A DNA stretch of 28,128 nt from Thermoplasmata archaeon (GCA_021792045.1 JAJYVJ010000008.1:1-28128); one strand, 5' to 3'; positions 7,703 to 16,604 are shown, counted from the stretch's first letter. Notes: generated from the sequence alone by a model not told the origin. Made by a program: numbers and translations.

Positions 7703-8935
7703 TTATGCCTCTTCGGGCGTAGCAGAAATTTCCGAAAGGTTATGTGAAGGTTTTGGAGTTGCTACGATGAATACAAGGCAAAGCACAAGCGGGATTATGA
7801 GTACGTAAATTCCAGCTAAGTAGTAGCCAACCATTTTTATCATAGCTCCCATCAGGCTTGATCCGATAATTGTTCCAACATTGAATATAAGAAACATGAA
7901 TCCAACTGCCGACCCTCTCCATTGGTCTTCAACAGTTTCTTGCGCAAATGCTGCAGTGTTGGAATATATACCGTACCCAGCACCGAAGAGTATTGTACCT
8001 ATAGCCGCTGTCAGCACTATTGGGGTCTTTAGGAAGAGTATTAGAGAGCTAACAACAAACACCGACCCAGAAATAATCAGGACAAGTTTTCTCATCACTC
8101 TGTCCCCAAAAATTCCCCCGGGTAGAACCAGGATCAGGTATGCAAGACCAAAGAAAGAGTATATGAAAGTAGCTTCGGTTTCAGTAAAGCCAAAATTGAT
8201 GAGGTAGGGAGTGAAGTAACTTTCGAATGCAAAAAAGGCTATGCCGAAAAACAGGAAAGAGATAGATACGAGAATCAGTGAACTGTTTAGGATCTCTAGG
8301 ATGTTTCTTTTCGGTTTTTTGTACAGCTTGTACTTTGATGGAACAAGTGCTATAACGGTAACTATCAGAGCAACTCCAGCTACGCCAGCAATTATAAATG
8401 GTATATCAAACGCAGAGGCCGTTGAAAACCTGGAGAAGATGTAAGGGGATACAAATAGCCCGAGGCCAAAGGCGATCCCTTCAGAGGCAATAACTGTCTG
8501 TCTTGCTCTTGGTCGAATGTCGCCTAGGAATGCAATTATTTCAGGCTGGATCATTCCTGTTCCAAAACCAACCAGGAACCTGTACGCCACTAATTCGTAT
8601 TTATTAGTTACAAAACCTGTAAGCGTGGAAAAAAGAGATATTATCGTCAGGGAAATCAAAATACCGTTCCTTGTTGTAATTTTGTCGAAAATGTACCCGC
8701 CAATCACACTGAATATTGCTATTCCCGCTGCAAATCCTGAACCAGCAATCCCTATGTATATTGAATTCGGGCTGAGATGTATGGCACTAACAATGAACGT
8801 CCCGCCGAAGAAGAAGAGGTTGGCGTCAAAACCAACAAGGAACATTCCAAGCGCGACAGGTATGACCACCTTCAACAGCCCACCAATAGTACTTGCTTCT
8901 TTTAGTACTGTTATATCACTCTTTTGTTCACCCAT
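7703..8935 (-). CDS. MFS transporter
   Basis: A 410-aa protein with about 12 hydrophobic segments. An MFS loop motif is visible as GGYIFDKITTRNG after TM2, and GIFGDRVMRKLVLI after TM8 is the second-half counterpart. It is unlike the sugar-porter type carriers elsewhere in the window: it lacks the PESPRW segment and is shorter, closer to drug/anion-type MFS proteins. The frame extends to GTG 8965, but ATG 8935 is preferred because a minus-strand TATA (GGTTAAATAG, about 8968-8977) would place transcription start about 10 nt before it. It is divergent from the carrier at 9170 and upstream of the aconitase-type pair. Substrate unknown. Confidence 0.8.
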   Translation of the reverse strand: MGEQKSDITVLKEASTIGGLLKVVIPVALGMFLVGFDANLFFFGGTFIVSAIHLSPNSIYIGIAGSGFAAGIAIFSVIGGYIFDKITTRNGILISLTIISLFSTLTGFVTNKYELVAYRFLVGFGTGMIQPEIIAFLGDIRPRARQTVIASEGIAFGLGLFVSPYIFSRFSTASAFDIPFIIAGVAGVALIVTVIALVPSKYKLYKKPKRNILEILNSSLILVSISFLFFGIAFFAFESYFTPYLINFGFTETEATFIYSFFGLAYLILVLPGGIFGDRVMRKLVLIISGSVFVVSSLILFLKTPIVLTAAIGTILFGAGYGIYSNTAAFAQETVEDQWRGSAVGFMFLIFNVGTIIGSSLMGAMIKMVGYYLAGIYVLIIPLVLCLVFIVATPKPSHNLSEISATPEEA

Positions 8936-9060
8936 GATACTTTCTAGCACGTTAAAGCGTCTCACTATTTAACCTTTCTTTAATAATTAATTTCCATGAG
9001 TAATATTCTAAATGAGCCCATTCAATTGATCTAAAGCCTCATGATTTTTCTTTAGTCATT

Positions 9061-9077
9061 ATGCGATAAGTTCGCAT
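9061..9077. repeat. Inverted repeat ATGCGA-N5-TCGCAT between divergent MFS genes
   Basis: A perfect 6-bp inverted repeat with a 5-nt spacer lies in the 234-nt divergent intergenic region, about 110 nt from the start at 9170 and 125 nt from that at 8935. It is GC-richer than its surroundings. It is a possible binding site for a dimeric regulator serving either gene. Confidence 0.3.
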
Positions 9078-9121
9078 GAAAAAGAGGTGTGGAACTTCTA
9101 CCTTTTAAAATATAATAGACT

Positions 9122-9151
9122 AATATATCAGGAGATATATTCTTATATAAA
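9122..9151 (+). promoter_or_regulatory. Promoter and putative operator of MFS 9170
   Basis: A perfect 8-bp inverted repeat, AATATATC-AGGA-GATATATT (9122-9141), abuts a TATA box TTATATAAA (9143-9151) centred 23 nt before ATG 9170. The transcript is probably leaderless. Because the repeat occupies the BRE position, a protein bound there would compete with or recruit TFB/TBP. Confidence 0.5.
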
Positions 9152-9169
9152 CCTCATGTTACTTTTATC

Positions 9170-10531
9170 ATGCAAAGTGAAGATGATGAAATTAAGGATA
9201 TAATTGCCAGAGTTAACAGGATTCCTGTTTGGTCGCTCCCTGCTTCCTTCCTTGCAATATTGGGATTGGGGTATTTTTTCACATTCTATGATATATCAGA
9301 TATAGGACTGGCAATGCCTGCTATTTCTGCCCAGTTCCACATCGTAAGTACTTCAACTATTCTTTTCATTGCGCTATCGGTGGGCCTCATTGGATATGGG
9401 ATAGGATCGTATATTATTGGGAGCACAGCGGACGTATTTGGAAGGTACCGCTCCATGATACTTACCATGGGCCTAACGGCACTGGGTTCATTTGGAGATG
9501 CCATTTCTGTCAACGTGCCAGAATTAACCATTTTTAGATTCATCACTGGGCTAGGTCTCGGCGCAGATCTTAACTTGGTTTCAACCTACATAAGCGAATT
9601 TGCACCACCTGCTATAAGGGGGAAAATTACTGTCTGGGCATTCCTTGTTGGAATTTTAGGTCAAGCCATAACCCCATTCGTGGGTCTTGCGCTGGTTCCC
9701 GTCTTCTACACAGGATGGAGGTGGCTTTTTGGTATAGGTGCTATAATCGCCTTTGTGGCACTTATTCTGAGGTTCGAACTTCCAGAATCACCAAGATGGT
9801 TGGCTACAAAGAAAAGAGATATCCCAAAGGCAAGAAAAGTTCTCGAACTGATGGAAAGGACTGCATTGAAAAAGGTCGGAAAGCTACCTGAACCAGTCTT
9901 GAGTGATGTTGTAATCGAAAAACAAAAGTACCCAACCCTCTATCTGTTTAAGAAACCTTATTCAAGCAGGCTTGCACTCCTAGTCTTTGTTTGGTTTTTC
10001 TGGTACATTGGAAATTACGCGTTTCTAGGCGACGCTGCAACCATGCTATCCGGTGCGGGATTCACTATCGCCTCATCCATCCTGTTCCTTGCAGTAGGAG
10101 CTATTGGATATCCTGTTGGGGCAGCCATTATGATTGCTGTAGCTGATAAATTTGAAAGGAAATATATAATATTCATTGATACTGTTGTATGGTTTGTGGG
10201 ATTGATAATTTTCTCACTAAAAACCACTGATGCTGTGTTTGTTGGATCATTCATGGCCTCACTGGCTTTAGGCATGTACCTGCAGGTTGCTTACACGTAT
10301 ACTGCTGAGAATTATCCAACGAGAGCAAGGAGCTCTGGATTTGCTTTAACCGATGGAATTGGACATGTGGGTGGTGCTTTCGGTGCTCTCTTTCTTCCGT
10401 TTCTTGTTGCGACTTATTCGTTTTCCGTTGGTTTTGTATTCATCGCGGTCACTGGTCTTATCGCAGGCATACTTGTAATCGTTGGAGGAGCAAAGGCTAC
10501 ACGAATGACTCTGGAGGAGGTGTCAGCCTGA
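9170..10531 (+). CDS. MFS transporter, sugar-porter / metabolite:H+ symporter-like
   Basis: A 453-aa carrier with about 12 membrane segments. Motifs seen are GSTADVFGRYRSMIL after TM2, RFITGLGLGADLNLVSTYISEF around TM4, RFELPESPRWLATKKRD at the end of TM6 and AENYPTRARSSGF in the second half. This is the same overall plan as the carrier at 4472, and the two are probably distant paralogs. TM1 carries FTFYDISDIGLAMPAI, like the DxxD-type TM1 of organic-acid and phosphate carriers. It is divergently transcribed from the MFS gene at 8935. Substrate not identifiable. It ends in front of an AT-rich stretch with an oligo-T run. Confidence 0.85.
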   Translation: MQSEDDEIKDIIARVNRIPVWSLPASFLAILGLGYFFTFYDISDIGLAMPAISAQFHIVSTSTILFIALSVGLIGYGIGSYIIGSTADVFGRYRSMILTMGLTALGSFGDAISVNVPELTIFRFITGLGLGADLNLVSTYISEFAPPAIRGKITVWAFLVGILGQAITPFVGLALVPVFYTGWRWLFGIGAIIAFVALILRFELPESPRWLATKKRDIPKARKVLELMERTALKKVGKLPEPVLSDVVIEKQKYPTLYLFKKPYSSRLALLVFVWFFWYIGNYAFLGDAATMLSGAGFTIASSILFLAVGAIGYPVGAAIMIAVADKFERKYIIFIDTVVWFVGLIIFSLKTTDAVFVGSFMASLALGMYLQVAYTYTAENYPTRARSSGFALTDGIGHVGGAFGALFLPFLVATYSFSVGFVFIAVTGLIAGILVIVGGAKATRMTLEEVSA

Positions 10532-10584
10532 GTTCAAAAATCTAGGGATAAAATAGCTGAAATATATATAAATTTATATCAATA

Positions 10585-10590
10585 TTTTTT
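10585..10590 (+). terminator. Oligo-T terminator after MFS 9170
   Basis: A run of six Ts follows AT-rich sequence about 54 nt after the stop at 10531 and before the Nudix gene. It fits archaeal oligo-T termination, though the surrounding region is AT-rich enough to make this a weak call. Confidence 0.35.
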
Positions 10591-10646
10591 AAAAATTTGA
10601 CTCACCCCAGCAATTGTTTATTACAAATTAAGTCATTAATTGCCGT

Positions 10647-11075
10647 ATGAGGAACGAAGTAAGCAGTGGAATTCTTGTCTTTCGAGAAGTCAATGATAAA
10701 AGAGAATATCTCTTTCTTAAAAAGGGTGAAGATTATTTGGACTTCCCAAAAGGACACATTGAAAGAGGCGAGAGTGAAATAACCGCTGCAAAGAGAGAAA
10801 CTCTGGAAGAATCTGGCCTAGAAATAGAACCTATTCCTGGCTTCAGGGAAATGATAAACTATCATTTCAAGTCAAACGGCGTGACTGTAAATAAAAAAGT
10901 CATAGTGTTCGTTGGAGAAGCGAATAACGGATCGAAACCGAGGATTTCCAGCGAACACATCGGATTCAAGTGGCTTGATTACAAAACAGCAATGAAAGAA
11001 CTCCGGTATCTAACGCAGAAAGATTTGCTCGAAAAGACTGAGAACTTCTTGAATCAGAAAACGGTGCGAAGATAA
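10647..11075 (+). CDS. Nudix hydrolase, Ap4A-hydrolase-like
   Basis: A 142-aa single-domain protein with a complete Nudix box: G36-x5-E42-x7-R50-E51-x2-E54-E55-x-G57. It is preceded by SSGILVFRE and FPKGHIERGE, which is the arrangement of bis(5'-nucleosyl)tetraphosphatase (asymmetrical) proteins; those cut Ap4A to ATP and AMP using Mg2+ held by the box glutamates. Length matches the family. ATG 10647 has no Shine-Dalgarno; an AT-rich stretch at about 10617-10628 could be its TATA, giving a leaderless mRNA. Other nucleotide substrates are possible. Confidence 0.87.
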   Translation: MRNEVSSGILVFREVNDKREYLFLKKGEDYLDFPKGHIERGESEITAAKRETLEESGLEIEPIPGFREMINYHFKSNGVTVNKKVIVFVGEANNGSKPRISSEHIGFKWLDYKTAMKELRYLTQKDLLEKTENFLNQKTVRR

Positions 11076-11087
11076 AGCAAATGACGC

Positions 11088-11103
11088 CGTATTTTTTTAT
11101 ACG
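11088..11103 (+). terminator. Terminator with short stem and T7 after the Nudix gene
   Basis: CGTAT and ATACG flank a T-run (T7 at 11092-11098) in the 48-nt gap between the convergent Nudix and MFS genes. The T tract serves the plus-strand gene. The stem is too short to be confident that it folds. Confidence 0.5.
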
Positions 11104-11123
11104 ACCCGCTAATGGTTGCTGAT

Positions 11124-12389
11124 TCATCTTACTTTAATTGTTCCACCAGACGGACTTCCGGCTGGTTTTTGCCTAAGGATCAGTTGAAATAGTGAGAGTG
11201 GACCTTTTCCTCTATCCTGCGATTCTTTGAGCCTGTAGAAGAGAAAAGAAGAAAGGAATCTGCCAGAGAATATGATTAAGTAAGCAATTGTTAGCGATAT
11301 ACCCAGAGGCATAAAGGATATGAACGCCTGGAGTAGATAACCCCCAGTTAGTGCACCAAACAGGTAAACTAAGCCATTGAATCCGTTGAGTATTGATATG
11401 AACTCGCCTCTCCTGTCGACAGGTATAATGTCAAGCAAGTAGGAATTCATAACTACGTTTTGAATAGCACTAAGCCCTCCACTGTAGAGCTCAAGTATGA
11501 TGAATTCCTGAAAGTTGTGAAAGAATGCATAGAATATTGGAATCAGACTGAGCATTAGCCGGTTAAGGAATATAAGTGGGGGGCGATTGATTTTGTCCGT
11601 TATCCTTCCAATCAGGAACTGAAAAAGCACAGTCGTCGCAGATGCGGCAACTGTAAGGTAAGCAATCTCAGAAAGATTAAAGTGCATCAGGTCTACTATT
11701 GTTAATGGAAAAAGAGGCCAGGCCATGGACCAGAAATAGCCCTGGATGTTCATGGCGAGGAAGTATCTGTAGAACAGTTTTTCTCCCCTCAAGGTTTTCA
11801 TTGTCTCTAGTAGGCTTTTTTTTGAGACCGAGGAGTGCTTTTTCTCCCTTATTAACGCAACAACTATGACAGAAATCAGGTAAGATACTGCAGCGACAAA
11901 GAACGGAATCCTGATTTCACTTGTAACCTTGCCAGTAAAGAAAATGGACATTAAAAGTAGTGAGATGATTGTCCCAACTGACGCAAGATTGTTCACTATG
12001 GACAGAAATTTTCCTCTGGAAGAAGATTCTGCCTGCTCTGCAATCAACGAGAACCAATTTACGGTGATCATGGAACCAAAAAAGGATATTCCGCCATATG
12101 CGATAATCAGCTCTACAGGTGTTTTCACAACTCCCATTAGAAACCACAGAAGGGCAAGCACCGATCCACCAACCACAAGAAAGAATTTTCTTACACCGAA
12201 TCTATCGCTCATTCTGCCCCAGAAAAGCTGTGCCCCGTTTCCGACAGAGTTTGCAGCAGACTGAAGCCAACCCATTTCCGCAGGGGAAGCTCCCAGAAAT
12301 GCACCATAGACCCCGACAAACGCTGAAGCTGCAGTTGCTCCTACCGCAACAATGAACGATCTCAGCGCTATGATTGTTTTGTTGTTCAT
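11124..12389 (-). CDS. MFS transporter
   Basis: A 421-aa carrier with about 12 hydrophobic segments. The loop 2-3 motif is GRMSDRFGVRKFFLV and a second-half counterpart is GRITDKINRPPLIF. The protein has a hydrophilic central loop (REKKHSSVSKKSLLETMKTL) between its two halves and a basic C-terminus. It lacks the PESPRW and EYPTxxR motifs of the other carriers here, so it is a different MFS branch and more like multidrug or sugar-phosphate-type proteins. A TTG at 12416 extends the frame by nine residues; ATG 12389 is preferred because it begins directly before TM1. It is divergent from the epimerase gene. Substrate unknown. Confidence 0.78.
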   Translation of the reverse strand: MNNKTIIALRSFIVAVGATAASAFVGVYGAFLGASPAEMGWLQSAANSVGNGAQLFWGRMSDRFGVRKFFLVVGGSVLALLWFLMGVVKTPVELIIAYGGISFFGSMITVNWFSLIAEQAESSSRGKFLSIVNNLASVGTIISLLLMSIFFTGKVTSEIRIPFFVAAVSYLISVIVVALIREKKHSSVSKKSLLETMKTLRGEKLFYRYFLAMNIQGYFWSMAWPLFPLTIVDLMHFNLSEIAYLTVAASATTVLFQFLIGRITDKINRPPLIFLNRLMLSLIPIFYAFFHNFQEFIILELYSGGLSAIQNVVMNSYLLDIIPVDRRGEFISILNGFNGLVYLFGALTGGYLLQAFISFMPLGISLTIAYLIIFSGRFLSSFLFYRLKESQDRGKGPLSLFQLILRQKPAGSPSGGTIKVR

Positions 12390-12530
12390 CAAAAGGCCTT
12401 TAGAACTTAAATTCAATGTGTAGCTTGATTTTTTACAAAAATATTTCGTAGCGACTGAATCTAGCCCGAAAGAGGAAATACTCGAAGTGCTAGGAGAAAC
12501 TTATTTACATTAGGGTGATAATCTTCAATT

Positions 12531-13511
12531 ATGGTTTCTAACTTTTCCTTAAAAAACAAGAAGATATTGATAACTGGTGGAGCGGGTTTTATAGGGTCCA
12601 ACATGGTAAGAAGATTGCTTCTAGACAATGAGGTCACAGTTCTGGATAATCTTTCTGGAGTTGATAGAAGGTACATCGAAGAGTTTGAAGGAAACAGAAA
12701 CTTCAAGTTTATCAAGGATGACATAAACTCCATATTTGATATCCAAGAGGCCATAAATTTTGATCTCGTCATACACCTGGCAGCAAATTCTGATGTCAGA
12801 AATGGTTCAATAGATCCGTCCATAGATTTCAAAAGCAACACTCAAGGCACATTCAACGTACTGGAATTCATGAGGAGAAAGGAAATTCCCGAGATTATGT
12901 TTTCATCAAGCTCAACAGTCTATGGTGAAACTGACGTACTACCTACACCGGAAGATTACGGGCCATATATGCCGATATCAAGTTACGGCGCCTCCAAGAT
13001 GTCCGGTGAAGGTTTCATATTTGCATACTCACATTATTACGGAATAAGAGGGAGTATTTTCCGTTTTGCGAACATAGTCGGAAGAAATTCAACACACGGG
13101 GTTATTCATGATTTTATCAACAAGTTGATGGCGAACAAGAAAGAGCTTGAAATTCTTGGAGATGGCACTCAAAGAAAATCGTATATGCACGTAGATGACT
13201 GCGTGGGTTCAATGATTTATGTACACAACAAAATAAAGAAGACAGATGTTGTAAATCTGGGAAACAGTGCCGTAACCTCAGTGAAGACTATAGCCGACAC
13301 AGTAACTTCCCAGATGGGACTCCATAATGTAAAGTATGTGTTCACAGGTGGCCTGGATGGAAGAGGATGGAAGGGCGATGTCAAAGTTGCACAGCTTGAC
13401 ATTAAAAAACTTGAAGGTATGGGATGGAAGAACAAATTTACAAGTGATGAGGCCGTCACCAAGGCAACCGCAGAAATACTGGAGCAGAGAGGAATTTCCA
13501 AAAAATCATGA
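12531..13511 (+). CDS. NAD-dependent sugar epimerase, GalE-like extended SDR
   Basis: A 326-aa extended short-chain dehydrogenase. GGAGFIGS (residues 16-23) binds NAD, HLAANSDVR follows beta4, SSSSTVYGE (125-133) carries the catalytic Ser/Thr, and the YxxxK pair is Y152/K156 in SSYGASK. FRFANIVGRNSTHGVI and the later GDGTQRKSYMHVDDCV are the usual nucleotide-sugar-binding segments of UDP-glucose 4-epimerase and related epimerases or dehydratases. Likely cytoplasmic, supplying a UDP- or dTDP-sugar for glycans or glycolipids. The TATA-like ACTTATTTACA about 28 nt before ATG 12531 fits a leaderless start. Its stop overlaps the stop of the convergent peptidase gene. GalE itself versus another epimerase is not certain. 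Confidence 0.82.
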   Translation: MVSNFSLKNKKILITGGAGFIGSNMVRRLLLDNEVTVLDNLSGVDRRYIEEFEGNRNFKFIKDDINSIFDIQEAINFDLVIHLAANSDVRNGSIDPSIDFKSNTQGTFNVLEFMRRKEIPEIMFSSSSTVYGETDVLPTPEDYGPYMPISSYGASKMSGEGFIFAYSHYYGIRGSIFRFANIVGRNSTHGVIHDFINKLMANKKELEILGDGTQRKSYMHVDDCVGSMIYVHNKIKKTDVVNLGNSAVTSVKTIADTVTSQMGLHNVKYVFTGGLDGRGWKGDVKVAQLDIKKLEGMGWKNKFTSDEAVTKATAEILEQRGISKKS

Positions 13512-15353
13512 TGAATGTTTCACAAACCATTCGACAGCTTTTTTAAGATATGCTTCCTGATGCAGTTTCTCCTTGAAGCCGTGGCCCTCTCTTGGAAATA
13601 TTATTAGTTCAGTTTCTTTCCCATGATCCTTTAGGGCTCTGTATAACTGCATGTATTGCCCTACTGGAACGTATTTGTCCATCTCCCCATGCATCAGGAG
13701 TATTGGTGCCCTGACTTTATCAATATAGTTGATTGGAGAGAATTTCTCGTAAAGTTTGTGGGCGTATGGGTCGTCGTCCATGTGAAGCCTGTCCCATGTA
13801 GAAAGGTTGGAAGTCCCGTGAAAACTCAACCAGTCGCTAATGCCGAAGAGCGAAACACTTGCCCTGAAAATATCTGTCTGTGTGACAGCCCATGCACTCA
13901 TAAATCCACCATATGATCCACCAGTTATGAAAATGTTATCAGATGTTAGCCGGCCTGTTGATTTAAGGAATCGAACCCCAGAAAGGATGTCCTGAAAGTC
14001 TTTCCCTCCAAGATCCCCGATGTTCGATTCTGCATACTTCCTCCCTTTTCCGATACTCCCCCTGTAGTTTGGGGAAAAGACAGAGAAGCCACTATCAAGA
14101 TACAAGTTATTTCTGCTAAGAAATACAAGCCCTGAAAATGACGTTGGCCCACCATGAACATCCACTATGAGAGGCTTATCCGGTCCCAAGCTTCTCAGGA
14201 GTCCGTATATCTCCAACCCGTCGTCTGCTTTCCATTTGAGAAGTTCATATGGATATTTTTTAAGATTTCCTTTCAGACTCATGTTATCGGAGCTTATTGT
14301 ATCCAAAGACCCGTTCGGTGAGAGAAGCATTACTTCCTGAGGTAGCGAATCATCAGAAAAAACAAATGCCAAGTGATCCTTGGAAAGAGAGAATTCAGGA
14401 GATCCTAGGGGGTATACAGTGCCAAGCGACTTCCATATGTCGGTCCACTTTCCATCAGACACAGATACCCCAAAATTCAACTCCATTGTCCAGAGGGCGT
14501 ATATTCTGCCATCTTTACTCCAGGATATATCCGAGTAGCTTCTTTCCATTCCTTCAGTGACATTTGAGCTATTCTTTGATGATAGATCGGTTACAATAAT
14601 GTCTCCAGAATCAACACCACGATCACTCAACAAAGATTCAAGGAAAGCTACGTTCTTCCCATCTGGTGAGATTTGTGGCCTTGCGATTTGTCTTCTCCCT
14701 GGATCATAAATGAGAGTCCGTTCACCATCAGAAATATTGAGCCTGTAGAGTTTAGCTCCGTACCATGAACTCTCGGTGGGATTATCTGAGCCGACAGCCA
14801 CTATGGTATTTTTTAAAACATCGAATTCCCAAACCTGCAAACCAGAGGTAATCTTTCCTATCCCATCGGACGGCCTGTATAAATAGAGTGACCAGAAGGG
14901 ATCCTCTTTCTCAAAAAAAATTGGATCGTCTCCCAGTGCCTTTCTTTCCAGCTTATCCTTTGCAACGGGATCTGTCATTAAAAGTATAAGCGACTCATCA
15001 TCCTTCCATTCAATTGAGTGTATGTCAGTTTCAACCGCAAGTTTTTCTTCCCTGTGATTTTCCAGATTGTGAATCAATAGGTAATCCGATTTTCCTTTTT
15101 TCTGTACAATCGCTATTCTTGTTCCTGAAGGATTGAGTTTTGCCCCCGAATAACTGATTCCCGGATCACTGAATTTTTTTATAATTCCATGTGTGCTGAT
15201 CTGTCTTACTATAACTTGGCTCTCTGTTTGCGTTTTCTTTGTTTTGTATGTTGCGGACGATACGTAACTCACAATATCTTCATTGAGCCTCAGATCAACA
15301 GTATCCAGGTTTCTGTAAGAGAAATAATTATCAAAAAATTCTTTGTTATTCAT
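13506..15353 (-). CDS. S9-family serine peptidase (acylaminoacyl-peptidase/prolyl-oligopeptidase-like)
   Basis: A 615-aa peptidase: an N-terminal beta-propeller region of about 370 residues with repeated YSGAKLNPSGTRIA, ISPDGKNVAF and WSKDGRIYAL blades, then an alpha/beta-hydrolase domain. The oxyanion-side motif is DVHGGP (398-403). The nucleophile is Ser480 in GGSYGG, with Asp559 in GEMDKYVP and His591 in EGHGF completing the triad. It lacks a signal peptide, so it probably trims peptides in the cytoplasm, consistent with a peptide-scavenging lifestyle. A TTG at 15362 extends it by three residues; ATG 15353 is preferred because a TATA-like TTAATATG lies about 26 nt upstream. The last 6 nt overlap the end of the epimerase gene on the other strand. 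Confidence 0.88.
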   Translation of the reverse strand: MNNKEFFDNYFSYRNLDTVDLRLNEDIVSYVSSATYKTKKTQTESQVIVRQISTHGIIKKFSDPGISYSGAKLNPSGTRIAIVQKKGKSDYLLIHNLENHREEKLAVETDIHSIEWKDDESLILLMTDPVAKDKLERKALGDDPIFFEKEDPFWSLYLYRPSDGIGKITSGLQVWEFDVLKNTIVAVGSDNPTESSWYGAKLYRLNISDGERTLIYDPGRRQIARPQISPDGKNVAFLESLLSDRGVDSGDIIVTDLSSKNSSNVTEGMERSYSDISWSKDGRIYALWTMELNFGVSVSDGKWTDIWKSLGTVYPLGSPEFSLSKDHLAFVFSDDSLPQEVMLLSPNGSLDTISSDNMSLKGNLKKYPYELLKWKADDGLEIYGLLRSLGPDKPLIVDVHGGPTSFSGLVFLSRNNLYLDSGFSVFSPNYRGSIGKGRKYAESNIGDLGGKDFQDILSGVRFLKSTGRLTSDNIFITGGSYGGFMSAWAVTQTDIFRASVSLFGISDWLSFHGTSNLSTWDRLHMDDDPYAHKLYEKFSPINYIDKVRAPILLMHGEMDKYVPVGQYMQLYRALKDHGKETELIIFPREGHGFKEKLHQEAYLKKAVEWFVKHSS

Positions 15354-15473
15354 TGTAAACAATTTCCAACAACATATTAATTTTTTGCTTTCGAGACCCT
15401 GTCAAATTTTAATTGATTTTTTTATAATCCATGAGACCTATCTAAGAGCGTGAAATGTGATAGAATCATTTCT

Positions 15474-15806
15474 TTACATGCGACTACAGAAAGCATCATA
15501 CTTTAAGTTTAAGAGGGTTACAACATCACTGAATGATTTCTCATATGTTAGAGCCTAACTACCACGAATACTATGCTTGTGGATGCATCGTTTCACACTG
15601 CAATGAGGTAGTGTCCTAGAAATGTGAATATACTCTGCCGACTCGACAAACCCCGCAAACCTGCTGATCTCGTCCTCCGTTAACCTAGCAGGATTGGATT
15701 CCACCTCAATAAATATTGTTTTGTCGTCTTGTGCAACAAGAGGCTTTAATGCATTTGAATTCCTTGTGCACCTCGTTTTTGAAACAAATTCATGAAGGAA
15801 AGGAGA
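15474..15806 (-). pseudogene. Remnant of an XPB/Ssl2-type helicase N-terminal domain
   Basis: Within the roughly 500 nt between the peptidase and AbiEii genes, one minus-strand frame (15806-15555) has no start codon but reads convincingly as protein. It includes LKPLVAQDDKTIFIEVESNP, then DEISRFAGFVESAEYIHISRTLP. This order (P-L-x-x-Q-x-D-K-T, E-V, FA...E, E-x-I-H, R-x-T-P) matches my recollection of the N-terminal domain of bacterial/archaeal XPB helicases, for example the mycobacterial one. It then hits TAG at 15557-15555 and continues in the same frame for 26 more residues to TAA at 15474. No helicase motifs follow. It is interpreted as a fragment left after deletion of an XPB-like gene. 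The rest of the interval (15354-15473, 15807-15851) shows nothing recognisable apart from the peptidase promoter. Confidence 0.5.
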
Positions 15807-15851
15807 TTATATGATCAATGTTATTGATAGGTTTTATTGCGATTCTATTTT

Positions 15852-16604
15852 TCAATATGAAGCTATCCACTTTCCGATGTACGATCTCACTTCATCAAAG
15901 TCAGGCAGATTGCCAAGAATCACGGGCTTCAATTCTTTAGAATAAATCTTGTTTCTTGATTCCAGTTTCTGCATAAATTGGGAAGAGTCGAAGTTAAGGT
16001 TATAATAAGCAAGCTTTCTGTTCACCAATTCGATGTTAAATTTAATATTTTTCCGACGAATCAAAAAATATAGGTCAAAGATGTCCCTGCCTTTTTCCCG
16101 GGTAAGTATAGCCCTGACCTTTTCACTTCCAACCTCATCGAGATTCATTCCAGACAAATTTTTCACCGGGATATCATACTGGGGAAAGTCTATTTTCAAT
16201 GATAAACTTGGAAGAACAATTTTCTCTCTTTGACTGACCTCAACATAGATAACACATCTGTCTTTATTGCTGGAGTGCAGTGGGCCATTTATCAAAAATC
16301 TCACCGACAGTCCCAGTTTGTCGTCCTTGAGAATTTTGATCTCATTTTCATATCCATATAAATTTATGGACCTGGATACAAATTTTGTAAAGTTTCGCTC
16401 AAGAGGACCTTTGGCGGTGAAGTCTAGATCCTCTGAAAACCTGTTAAGTCCGTGAAATAACCACAAATATGTCCCACCCTTAAAGACCAGAGGATAGTCT
16501 GAAATAATGGTGAGAATAAGGCTCTGCAGGTAATGCTTCTCCTGCTGCCACGGTCTCATTCCAGAAAGTCTGGCTATTTCTCTTATTCTATTGGCGCCGA
16601 TCAT
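15852..16604 (-). CDS. AbiEii-like nucleotidyltransferase toxin
   Basis: A 250-aa protein of the AbiEii/DUF1814 nucleotidyltransferase family. The active-site signature is complete: FKGGTYLWLF (41-50, GGT at 43-45) followed by RFSEDLDFTA with the acidic pair D59/D61. The downstream KVRAILTREKGRDIFDLYFL matches the conserved Re-RD-fDly segment. Proteins of this type are the toxin of AbiE type IV toxin-antitoxin systems and arrest growth, giving phage abortive infection in bacteria. Its ATG overlaps the stop of the upstream regulator gene by 4 nt (ATGA), the typical antitoxin-toxin arrangement. It lies next to gene debris, consistent with a mobile defence cargo. The actual target is unknown. 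Confidence 0.82.
   Translation of the reverse strand: MIGANRIREIARLSGMRPWQQEKHYLQSLILTIISDYPLVFKGGTYLWLFHGLNRFSEDLDFTAKGPLERNFTKFVSRSINLYGYENEIKILKDDKLGLSVRFLINGPLHSSNKDRCVIYVEVSQREKIVLPSLSLKIDFPQYDIPVKNLSGMNLDEVGSEKVRAILTREKGRDIFDLYFLIRRKNIKFNIELVNRKLAYYNLNFDSSQFMQKLESRNKIYSKELKPVILGNLPDFDEVRSYIGKWIASY

Noticed and set aside
8941..8957. A third copy of the AAACTTTAAC element before MFS 8935
   Set aside because: The minus strand there reads CGCTTTAACGTG, but the match is only about 8 bases and lies downstream of the TATA box, so it is likely chance.
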